Positions 9,493-17,127 of a stretch of 64,000 nt of DNA are shown here, one piece after another. The notes under the pieces are model-generated. The model was not told the DNA's origin. It saw nothing but the letters and a program-made list of their open reading frames with translations, and ran no database searches. Every line of letters starts with the position of its first letter. Positions within the stretch are counted from its first letter, which is position 1. A program made the translations under genes and the position numbers. Source of the stretch: Bin55 sp965205965 (GTDB taxonomy: Bacteria > Pseudomonadota > Gammaproteobacteria > Pseudomonadales > Azotimanducaceae). Where the stretch lies: positions 62,001 to 126,000 of the forward strand of contig CBDBHT010000005.1 of assembly GCA_965205965.1 (NCBI GenBank). The letters run 5' to 3'.

Positions 9493-10980
9493 ATGAAGAG
9501 CAAGCCCAAGTGCGGCGCGGACCGGTTGGTGCGTCGGATGGCGCAAGGGGTCCGGCCGGCGCGGATGGAGGTGGACTGCAGTGGAGGCGAGCTGAGTTCC
9601 AACGGGGGCTCGGCACTGCTGATGATGCTGGCCGAGCAGGTCCGGCTGTTCGAGCGCGCCTCGGCATGTTTCACGGACCACCGTGACCCGTCCAAGGTGG
9701 CGCATCCGCTGGTGGCGTTGCTGGGGCAGCGGATTTTGGGTCTCGCGCTGGGCTACGAAGATGTGAACGATCACGACGAGCTGCGGCGGGACCGGGCTCT
9801 GTCCACGGCCATGGGGCGTGTGGAGTGTGCGCGTTCGGACTGCGAGCCGCTGGCCGGCAAAAGCACGCTGAACCGGATGGAGCTGTCGGCGAACGGGCGG
9901 GACCCGGCGAAAGCGCGCTAGATCACCGTGGATTTCGATGCGCTCGACGAGCTGCTCGTGGAGCTGTACCTGGTGTGGGGCGAGCGGGGCCAGATGCCGA
10001 AGCGGCTGGTGCTGGACATCGATGCCACGGACGTGGAACTGCACGGCCGGCAGGAGCACCGGTTCTATCACGGGTACTACCATGCATACTGCTACCTTCC
10101 GCGGCTGGTGTTCTGCAAGGCTGGCCGGTGCGGACGGAACTGCGCACGTCAAGCAGCGATGTGGCGGCGGGCGTGGTGGAGACGGTCGCGCCGCTCGTGG
10201 ACCGGCTGCGGAAGCGATTTCCGCAGGTGCCGATCCTGATCCGCGCCGACGGGGCCTACTGCCGCGACGAGTTGATGACGTGGTGCGAGGCGCGGGGCGT
10301 GGATTACGTGGCTAGGACTGCCGCGCAATGATCGGCTGAAAGACCGGGTCCAGCCGTTGATGGACGATCTGCGGGACCGGTTGAAGCGGGATCCGGACTA
10401 TGCGCAGCAAGCGGTCCGCGGCTACCAGAGCTTCGACTATCGCACGCGCGACAGCTGGAGCCGCGAACGCCGCGTGATCGCCAAGGCCGAATGGCTGCCG
10501 GGACAACCGGTCGGCAAGGCCGACGGCGGACCGGAGGCCGGCGCGGAAGGCCCATGTGCGACGGTCGGCGAAGCCCGGTACAACAGTCGCTTCGTCGTCA
10601 CCTCGCTCCAGAAGCCCGACGCGCCAACGGTCTACGAAGAGATGTACTGCGACCGGGGTGAGGCCGAAAACTGGATCAAGGAACAGAAGAACGATCTGTT
10701 CCTGGACCGATGCTCCAGCAGCCTCTGGAACGTCAACGCACTCCGGCTCCGGATGAGCGCACTGGCCCATGCCCTTCATTGCATGATGAAGCACCGGCTC
10801 GAGAACCTTCCGGTATCCGCCATGCTGCGCCGGAGCCGTCCATCGACGCTGCGCAAGTGCCTGTTCCAGATCCCGGTGCGCGTGACGGTGTCCACGCGGC
10901 GGATCCATCTGGCGTTCGGGTCCGCCTTCCCGTACTGGAAGGATTTCCGCTTGATCTGGGCCAGCCTGGCACCAACGTAA
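9493..10980 (+). pseudogene. IS1380 transposase, decayed
   Basis: The gene begins at ATG after a GGAGGG Shine-Dalgarno and reads SGGELSSNGGSALLMMLAEQ. It meets a TAG stop at 9919-9921. The family-specific segment LVLDIDATDVELHGRQEHRF then follows, with a frameshift near 10120 and another near 10312, where GTGGCTAGG interrupts YVLGLPRND. The last frame runs to 10980 and contains RGEAENWIKEQKNDLFLDR. At least three lesions make this copy inactive. Confidence 0.85.
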
Positions 10981-11540
10981 AAGCCCGGTGCAACCGGGTG
11001 CATGACGCTGGCGGCGGAGCGCGCCGACCTCCCCGCGCCCGGATGCTCAGCGATTCGCCGTCCCGCCCGCAAAAAGGCGGGAAAACACACGCATGCCCGC
11101 CCTCCGAAGCCTTTTCAAACTCGCGACGCGACATTCCATGCCCCGTACCCCACGCATCCCGTGAAAAACATCATTTTCGACTTGGTTATGAGAAATCTGG
11201 GCTAGCGTCGTATATATCTTTCTCGTTTACAACATGTCGTTCGTTAGAAGTTTGTTTGTTGCCAAAACAGATGTCGTAACCCAAGGCGTTAACGAGCCAT
11301 GGCTGCCCCTACGTTTGCTCCCAAACCGCATCAAGTGCACTATCTGAGAACTACTGGCCTGACTCCTCAGTATGTTGTGCATAGAGTGTTTCAACTTCTT
11401 CCCGAGAGAAGTCGCCGAGACGAAGCGACTTGGTGCGAATATTGAATGCACTGCCACCCCAAACACTCCTATTTTCTGTCGCAGAGTTAATCCTGTAGTC
11501 ACGGACATCACGGACTCCGCACAGTACGACGCTTAATGGG

Positions 11541-13242
11541 CAGCAATTCCCGCTTCCTGTGGAAAAGCAGTGCCTGCAGGTTTTAAGTGGCTGCCCCTGG
11601 ATGTTTTCCATCCGTTGGGATCGTTTCGGGCCCTTGTTCAGCGTGCCCCATCTACGTTTTGGCTGCGTTGGGTCGCGGGGGTTTGTGCGGACCAAGGCAT
11701 GCCCGGTTCGCATGTCGACGGATCTCGGAGGGATGCCCGCGATCAGGAGGCGCAGGACGCGTTGCACTACGGCGGACGGAAACCAGGATCGGGTCGTCCG
11801 AAATTGCGGTCGGGTTCCGCACCAGCGAGGGCTTCGTACAACTGTTCCCAGCTATGGAGGATCAGGAGCCAGATCGCACCGCGCATCTTTTCCCACAGGG
11901 ATGCATAACTGCTCTGCCGACGTTGGGCGGCTTGGAAGCGCGGGCAGCACGACTGCTGGATTCGGTCCATCAGAAACGCCAGCATCATCAGGGTCGCCAG
12001 CGTATTCGCAAGGTACTGGTGACCGTGACCGTAGTTGTGTTCCAGACCGTACCCCTGGTTTTTCAGCGTGTTGAAGGTCTCGTTTTCGATCTTCCAGCGA
12101 CTGCGCGCCATTCGTGCGGTCGCCGGTGCCTCGGCTCGGGTCACCGGCAGATCCGTGATCCAGGTCCATTGGCGTTCGGGGTTCTTGACCCGCTTCGGGG
12201 TGCGTTCCCGGCACTGCAGCACCGTCACCCGACGGTCGGACCGGGCCGCACTGAGCGGGACGTCTTCTACCACCCGCAGCCGGCGGTCCACGGCGCGCCC
12301 CTCCTCGCTCGGGTCCGCAAACCAGTCCGCCGAAGTGCCCTCCAGATGCTGGAACAGCATCGCATGGTCGTTTTCCCGCGCACCAATCAGGTACCGCAAG
12401 TTCAGACGCTCCAGCAGATCCAGATGCGGTCCGTTGGAGGCCAGGCCGTCTCCCAGCACGATCACTTGCAAATGCGGATGCTCTCGACGCAACGCTTCCA
12501 GAAACCGCTTCGAGGCATTGCGCTCGCAATCGTTCTTCGCCTGACCGTCCTGCCGGACGATCGGTTCCGGTGCCAGCGGGATCACAGTCCGACAGTCCGG
12601 ATGCACGATCGCACCAGCCAGAATCTGATGGTGATAGGTGACCATGCCGTTGCGGTGACGCCGCTCGCAGCAGTACTTGCAGCGCACGGCTCCCGATGCA
12701 AAAAACCCCGTGCCGTCCAGCGACAACAGATAGTGGTGACCGTACACCGCATACGGCTTCAGCACCTGCCTCGCTGCAGTTCGCGGAACAGCCGCCGGAA
12801 GACCGGGCGCAAGGCACGCGCCGGAACCCGGTCCAGACGCGTCCGTATCTGCGTGTCGCACGGCACCCGATCCACCTGATACAGCCGCCGTAGATTACCC
12901 CGAACCCGTCCATCCAACCGCACCTCGCGGTCAAACTGCAGCAACGACGGGGACTTCAGACCGAACATCGCCAAAGCCGATATCAAACAGTCGACCAGAC
13001 GATAAGTGCGGACCGACGTCCCGTCTTCAATCCGTTCAAAACACCGCCGACTTAACGCCAGCAGTCCCGCAGCATTCAATCGCTTGCGCATCGCTTGTCG
13101 AGGCATCCTTTCCTCCATGATCGGGTCGCAAACGGCTATCATAAACTATCGCTCCAGACCACCAAAGTCTGCGAAAAATGACCAGATGCAGACGCTCAAA
13201 CCCCCGCCAATTCCACCTTTTCACAGGAAGCGGGAATTGCTG
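11541..13242 (-). mobile_element. ISNCY-like element (copy 1) with perfect ends
   Basis: The ends are 21-bp perfect inverted repeats starting CAGCAATTCCCGCTTCC. They are flanked by 9-bp direct repeats CTTAATGGG at 11532-11540 and 13243-13251. The element lies inside an AAA-ATPase pseudogene. A second, 5'-truncated copy lies at 24422-25924. The clean ends and target duplication suggest a relatively recent insertion. Confidence 0.88.
11767..13106 (-). pseudogene. ISNCY/IS4-superfamily DDE transposase, one frameshift
   Basis: The start is ATG at 13106 after GGAGGAAAGG, giving MPRQAMRKRLNAAGLLALSR. This first frame holds LLQFDREVRLDGRVRGNLRR and then stops near 12759. The catalytic part lies in an overlapping frame: LLSLDGTGFFASGAVRCKYC, KNDCERNASKRFLEAL, VIVLGDGLASNGPHLD and RWKIENETFNTLKNQGYGLE, which together look like a DDE fold. 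The two frames overlap by about 100 bases around 12760-12860, so this could be either a simple frameshift or frameshift-dependent expression. Confidence 0.8.
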
Positions 13243-13775
13243 CTTAATGGGTAACGTTTGGAACGTTTGTCATATCCTGCACGCAACTGTTGAAGAACGG
13301 ACAAGAGCGAATCACCTGATAGCGAGTCGATTTCGTCAATAAGTAGTACAAGCGGTTTTTCGGAGACTGCAGCCCACCTACTCAATCCTTCTTGCAAGCG
13401 TCTTTCGGGAACGAATCTGGCAAGGTCGTTACTCCAAATACTTTCCAGACTTTCATCACCCAGTATTTCGCGAGCTCGAGATGCCAATTCTCCGAGTATT
13501 ACTTCTACTCCAGTGCCTACGTTATCCCTTACAGTCTGTCCTGGTTCGATATTTGCGTACACACATCAATACTGCCCCGTAGTATTCAGCTCATCCGCAA
13601 GTGCCAGTAACAATGTAGTCTTGCCGGTCTGACGGAGCGCATGAATAACAAAGTACTTCCGTCGCTTGACAAGCGTCAGAATTTCCGGCAGGTTTACTCG
13701 TGAAAGCGGAGGAATACAGTAATGCTCATCACGTAAAATCGGCCCATCCGTGTTGAATATACGGTCCCTGTACAA

Positions 13776-14088
13776 CTATACATTACGTGGGACGTAGTTA
13801 TAAGCATGTTGCGAGCATTGTCCGTAGTAAGCTAACAAACCTTACTCGTTCGGCATGAAGACTATAATTCCGTTCACAAAATCGCTTGGTCTTAGGTGAT
13901 GGCAGATTATGCTTCGGCACATACTGCTAAATATGATGGTTAGTAATGACCCTACTAGCCTTGCATGTTGTTGGTCCAACGCACGGCTTATTAGCTACGC
14001 GTACTTTGAACGCAAAGTAACTGGGGTGTGAATGGAATCGAGTCGCGCATGGCATGGTATCCATTCATATTGGCAAAGGTTATTCATG
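13776..14088. other. Intergenic region upstream of the F420 operon
   Basis: No gene is supported. The sequence is AT-rich and probably holds the operon promoter. The 5' untranslated part just before the first gene contains AAAGG seven bases before its ATG at 14089. No tRNA or riboswitch fold is evident by eye. Confidence 0.4.
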
Positions 14089-14751
14089 TTTGAAAAAGAA
14101 ACTATTTCAATATTAGGTGGTACCGGAGATTTGGGAATCGGCTTAGCTATTCGATGGTCAAGAGCTGGCTACAAAATCATCATTGGGTCGCGAGTCCTTG
14201 AGAAAGCACAAAAAGCCGTTTCCAACTTGTTAAAGATCTGTCCCGAGACATCGGCACAAGCTATGGAAAACACAGAAGCCGCCGTCGCTGGGAATATCGT
14301 TGTGCTCACCGTTCCGGCAGAACATCAAATATCAACACTAGACAGTGTTAAAGAAGGATTGAAAGGGAAGATACTCGTTGATGTCACGGTTCCGCTAGTC
14401 CCTTCCAGTATCGGTAAAGTTCAGCTTCCCCCCGAAGGTAGTGCTGGAAAGCGAGCACAAGAATTTCTTGGCCCAAATGTCCAAGTCGTATCAGCATTTC
14501 AAAACATAGCTGCCCAATTGCTTCAAAAAGATATCGAAATAAAGTGCGATGTGCTTGTCGCTGGGAATAAACGAGCTGCGCGTGCGAAAGTCATTGAACT
14601 CGCAGAATCCGCTGGACTACAAGCGTGGCATGCGGGCCCGATCGAAAACTCAGCTGCCGCCGACGCTATTACCAGCGTACTAATCCAAATTAATCGGCGT
14701 TATGACATTTCACATTCGGGAATAAAAATTGTCGGCCCAAAAGATCACTGA
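14089..14751 (+). CDS. npdG: F420H2:NADP+ oxidoreductase / NADPH-dependent F420 reductase
   Basis: The protein has 220 residues from the ATG at 14089; an upstream in-frame ATG at 14032 would add a non-conserved leader. The N-terminus has the dinucleotide-binding signature SILGGTGDLGIGLAIRW, followed by IIGSR, which contacts the NADPH phosphate in this family. VDVTVPL, a QNIAAQLLQ segment and a C-terminal IQINRRYDI helix also fit FNO/NpdG proteins. The enzyme exchanges hydride between NADPH and the deazaflavin F420. It is the first gene of an operon for F420 synthesis (cofE starts five bases after its stop), so it likely supplies reduced F420. It is the only F420-using oxidoreductase visible in the window. 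Confidence 0.88.
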   Translation, partial: FEKETISILGGTGDLGIGLAIRWSRAGYKIIIGSRVLEKAQKAVSNLLKICPETSAQAMENTEAAVAGNIVVLTVPAEHQISTLDSVKEGLKGKILVDVTVPLVPSSIGKVQLPPEGSAGKRAQEFLGPNVQVVSAFQNIAAQLLQKDIEIKCDVLVAGNKRAARAKVIELAESAGLQAWHAGPIENSAAADAITSVLIQINRRYDISHSGIKIVGPKDH

Positions 14752-14756
14752 CCATC

Positions 14757-15515
14757 GTGTCGTTAGTTATCTTCCCGGTCCCAAACATGCCGATAGTCAA
14801 GCGTGGGCACAATCTTTCTTCACTCATATGTGCGCGTATATGCCAAAATCGCATGGAACTCGAGGACGGAGATATTGTTGTTCTTGCACAAAAAATCGTG
14901 TCCAAAGCGGAAGGTCGTCAAGTTCCACTCGACTCCGTCAAACCGTCTCGAAAATCTATCGAATTAGCTGCTGAAGTTGAGAAAGACCCACGGCTAGTGG
15001 AACTCATCATCGAAGAATCAACGGAGATCATGCGAAAAAAACTGAACGTACTGATCGTTCGTCATAAACTCGGCCACGTAGGAGCACACGCGGGGATTGA
15101 TCAATCAAATATTGATCACGAACACGGTCCGCAAGCACTCTTACTTCCCAAAGATCCTGATAAATCCGCTGAACGAATTCGGAAAGGCATTGAGCGTATT
15201 TCAAACACACGTGTTGGCGTTATTGTGAGCGATTCGGCGAATCGACCATGGAGGTTGGGTACTGTTGGAATAGCAATAGGATCATCCAACCTTACTGTCC
15301 TAGACGATCGCAGAGGCGAGGAGGACCTCTTTGGTCGCGAATTGAAGGTTACGTTGATCAACCGTGCGGATTGTATTGCTAGTGCCGCTTCTCTGGTAAT
15401 GGGTGAGTCTACTGAGCGAACGCCGGTCGTTGTCGTCAGGGGTTTTCAACCTGAAACATCGGATCAAACGGCTTCGCAGATCAATCGTCCTTTGGATGAG
15501 GACCTTTTTCGGTGA
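14757..15515 (+). CDS. cofE: Coenzyme F420-0:L-glutamate ligase
   Basis: The protein has 252 residues and a GTG start. The start is supported by family alignment of the opening (SLVIFPVPNMPIVKRGHNLS) and by spacing from npdG. Conserved segments are LEDGDIVVLAQKIVSKAEGR, the metal/GTP-site region GHVGAHAGIDQSNID and VGVIVSDSANRPWRLGTVGI. It adds L-glutamate to F420-0 using GTP. The C-terminal nitroreductase domain found in actinobacterial FbiB is absent, as in archaeal and proteobacterial CofE. Its stop overlaps the cofD start as GTGA, suggesting translational coupling. Confidence 0.9.
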   Translation: MSLVIFPVPNMPIVKRGHNLSSLICARICQNRMELEDGDIVVLAQKIVSKAEGRQVPLDSVKPSRKSIELAAEVEKDPRLVELIIEESTEIMRKKLNVLIVRHKLGHVGAHAGIDQSNIDHEHGPQALLLPKDPDKSAERIRKGIERISNTRVGVIVSDSANRPWRLGTVGIAIGSSNLTVLDDRRGEEDLFGRELKVTLINRADCIASAASLVMGESTERTPVVVVRGFQPETSDQTASQINRPLDEDLFR

Positions 15516-16441
15516 CTATCCTTGTACTTACAGGTGGCGTTGGAGGAGCGAAACTCGCGCTCGGGTTATCTAAACTGGTCTCTCCAGAAGACGTGTGTTT
15601 TCTAGTGAATACTGCAGATGACTTCGAGCATCTGGGCTTGCATATCTCGCCTGACCTTGACACCTTGACTTATACCTTGGCCAATATTGCGAATCCCCGA
15701 GCTGGATGGGGTCAAGCTAACGATTCATGGCATTTCATTAAAACGCTTGAAAAACTCGGCGAAGAAACTTGGTTTCAGATTGGGGATAAAGATCTGGCAC
15801 TTCACGTCTTCCGAATGCTACGTCTTAACAGGGGGTACTCGCTATCACAAGTAACTGAGGAAATCACGTCTCGCTTTGGAATACGCCATCAGATCCTGCC
15901 GATGAGCGATGACCCCGTCCGTACGATAGTATTGACATCTCAGGGTCCTTTATCCTTCCAGCATTATTTTGTTCGCGATCGTTGCGAACCTCACGTGACT
16001 GGATTCCGGTTCGAAGGTGCTGAACAGACTTGTGTAAATCCAAAATTGAAGTTGGACGAAATCCAAGGAGTGGTTATTGCACCTTCGAATCCGTTTGTCT
16101 CCGTAGACCCGATCTTGGCGACGGGAAACTTGAAAGAGCAGCTTCAAAATCTTCGAATCCCTATCGTCGCCGTGTCTCCAATTGTGGCCGGAGCTGCGGT
16201 TAAAGGACCGGCAGCAAAGATGATGAAGGAGCTAGGTCTACCCGCAACTGCGCCTGAGATTGCACTCTACTATTCGGACTTTATTTCAGGTTTCATTCTT
16301 GATAAAAAGGATGAACACTTGCTACGAGACGTACAGAAATTAGGTATCGCAGCTAACGCATGTCAAACGATCATGGTATCTTTGTCAGATCGTATCGCGC
16401 TGGCTCGTTCAGCCTTATCATTTATGGAATCTATCTCCTAA
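15512..16441 (+). CDS. cofD: 2-phospho-L-lactate (or related) transferase, F420-0 / dehydro-F420-0 synthase
   Basis: The protein has 309 residues, with GTG overlapping the end of cofE by four bases. The N-terminal LVLTGGVGGAKLALGLSKL and NTADDFEHLGLHISPDLDTL are diagnostic for CofD/FbiA; the acidic residues in the second motif bind Mg2+. IAPSNPFVSVDPIL and SPIVAGAAVKGPAAKMMKEL shape the Fo and nucleotide pockets. The enzyme transfers the phospho-acid moiety from the GDP-activated donor made by CofC onto Fo. Length and motifs are typical, and there is no sign of damage. Confidence 0.93.
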   Translation: MTILVLTGGVGGAKLALGLSKLVSPEDVCFLVNTADDFEHLGLHISPDLDTLTYTLANIANPRAGWGQANDSWHFIKTLEKLGEETWFQIGDKDLALHVFRMLRLNRGYSLSQVTEEITSRFGIRHQILPMSDDPVRTIVLTSQGPLSFQHYFVRDRCEPHVTGFRFEGAEQTCVNPKLKLDEIQGVVIAPSNPFVSVDPILATGNLKEQLQNLRIPIVAVSPIVAGAAVKGPAAKMMKELGLPATAPEIALYYSDFISGFILDKKDEHLLRDVQKLGIAANACQTIMVSLSDRIALARSALSFMESIS

Positions 16442-16456
16442 TCGGAATCGACGATC

Positions 16457-17122
16457 GTGTGGGCAGTTGTACTCTACAAAGGCTCTGAAGAATCTAAAAC
16501 TCGTTTGGGAAACTGGTTAACTTCATACCAGCGAAGTGATCTCGCACGGGTCATGATGTACGACGTAATGAACGCGCTGATAAACACAAAATCGTTGACT
16601 GACGTTTTAGTGGTAACGCAATCGAAGCAAGGTGAATCAGTTGCGAATGCTTTTAACGTAGACGTGCTTTATGATACTGCCGGTAATCTCGCTGGAGCGG
16701 TCACACAAGCAAGTGCTTTTTTGAAAGACTTTCGTAACGTACGCGGTACGTTTGTAATTCCTGGCGACATTCCTCTTATTTCCGCGGCAGATATCGACTT
16801 TGTACTGAAAGATCATGAAGAAATTACGTTGATTCCAGACCAGAATGGAATAGGTACGAATGGTATCGTATCGAGTCCCCCTAACGCGTTTCGATACATT
16901 TTCGATGGTAGGAGTTTCAATCCACACCGAATGGCAGCAATTCAAGCAGGCTACCGGCCTCGAGTATTACGAATGAAGTCATTTGGATTAGACGTGGATA
17001 CCATTGAGGATGCTAAGGCCGTCGCACGACTAGGCCCTCAAACTTACACGGCGAAGTATTTAAGTAAACTAAACGTTATTGGTAATTCAAATATATTCAG
17101 TAGTACCGAGGTTGCTTACTAA
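16457..17122 (+). CDS. cofC: Phospholactate/PEP/3-PG guanylyltransferase
   Basis: The protein has 221 residues. The GTG start gives MWAVVLYKGSEESKTRLG, matching the usual MWAVVPxK..xxxKSRL opening with a weakened Pro-Lys region. The GT-A-like core is seen in VIPGDIPLISAADI (metal-binding Asp), GIGTNGIV and SFNPHRMAAIQAGYRP, which ends the conserved part. The enzyme activates 2-phospholactate, phosphoenolpyruvate or 3-phosphoglycerate with GTP; which substrate is used cannot be read here. A ~30-residue tail after ARLGP is not conserved. It lies 15 bases after cofD and five before fbiC. Confidence 0.87.
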   Translation: MWAVVLYKGSEESKTRLGNWLTSYQRSDLARVMMYDVMNALINTKSLTDVLVVTQSKQGESVANAFNVDVLYDTAGNLAGAVTQASAFLKDFRNVRGTFVIPGDIPLISAADIDFVLKDHEEITLIPDQNGIGTNGIVSSPPNAFRYIFDGRSFNPHRMAAIQAGYRPRVLRMKSFGLDVDTIEDAKAVARLGPQTYTAKYLSKLNVIGNSNIFSSTEVAY

Positions 17123-17127
17123 GGCTC

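Larger units (their letters stand above)
8501..11201 (+). mobile_element. IS1380-family element (copy D) carrying an IS4 fragment
   Basis: The terminal sequences are CCCTTATTTCTCATAA at 8501 and the complement of CCCAGATTTCTCATAACC ending at 11201. Both match the IS1380 signature. The flanking tetranucleotides are TTAG and CTAG. Inside are the IS1380 leader (8501-~8921), an IS4/DUF4338 fragment (~8922-9445), a decayed transposase gene and a right-end hairpin (CCCGCCCGCAAAAAGGCGGG near 11066). Confidence 0.8.
11202..13775 (-). pseudogene. AAA-type ATPase (ATP-binding DUF family), interrupted and decayed
   Basis: The reading frame starts near 13775 with RIFNTDGPILRDEHYC and a Walker A region (RQTGKTTLLLALADEL). 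It continues through NIEPGQ and Walker B (PLVLLIDEIDSLSG). A TGA interrupts it at 13566-13568. An ISNCY-like element then splits it (11541-13242, duplicating CTTAATGGG). Beyond the element the same frame resumes with LSVVLCGVRDVRDYRIN. It then meets two TAG codons (after EESGQ and after AVWEQT, before GQPWLVNAL) and is finally cut by the IS1380 end at 11201. The family consists of small ATPases often found in many copies in IS-rich genomes; their role is poorly defined. Confidence 0.75.

Noticed and set aside
11587..12879. 430-residue plus-strand frame across the ISNCY-like element
   Set aside because: It is antisense to clear DDE motifs on the minus strand and is low-complexity in composition.
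11347..13568. Stop-codon reassignment (TAG or TGA read as an amino acid)
   Set aside because: In-frame TAG/TGA codons occur only in this interrupted ATPase and in IS genes; fabF, rpmF and the CoxM-like gene end normally at TAG, and tmk and recR-cluster genes use ordinary stops.
13776..14088. tRNA or riboswitch before the F420 operon
   Set aside because: No cloverleaf or conserved riboswitch core could be built from the sequence by eye.
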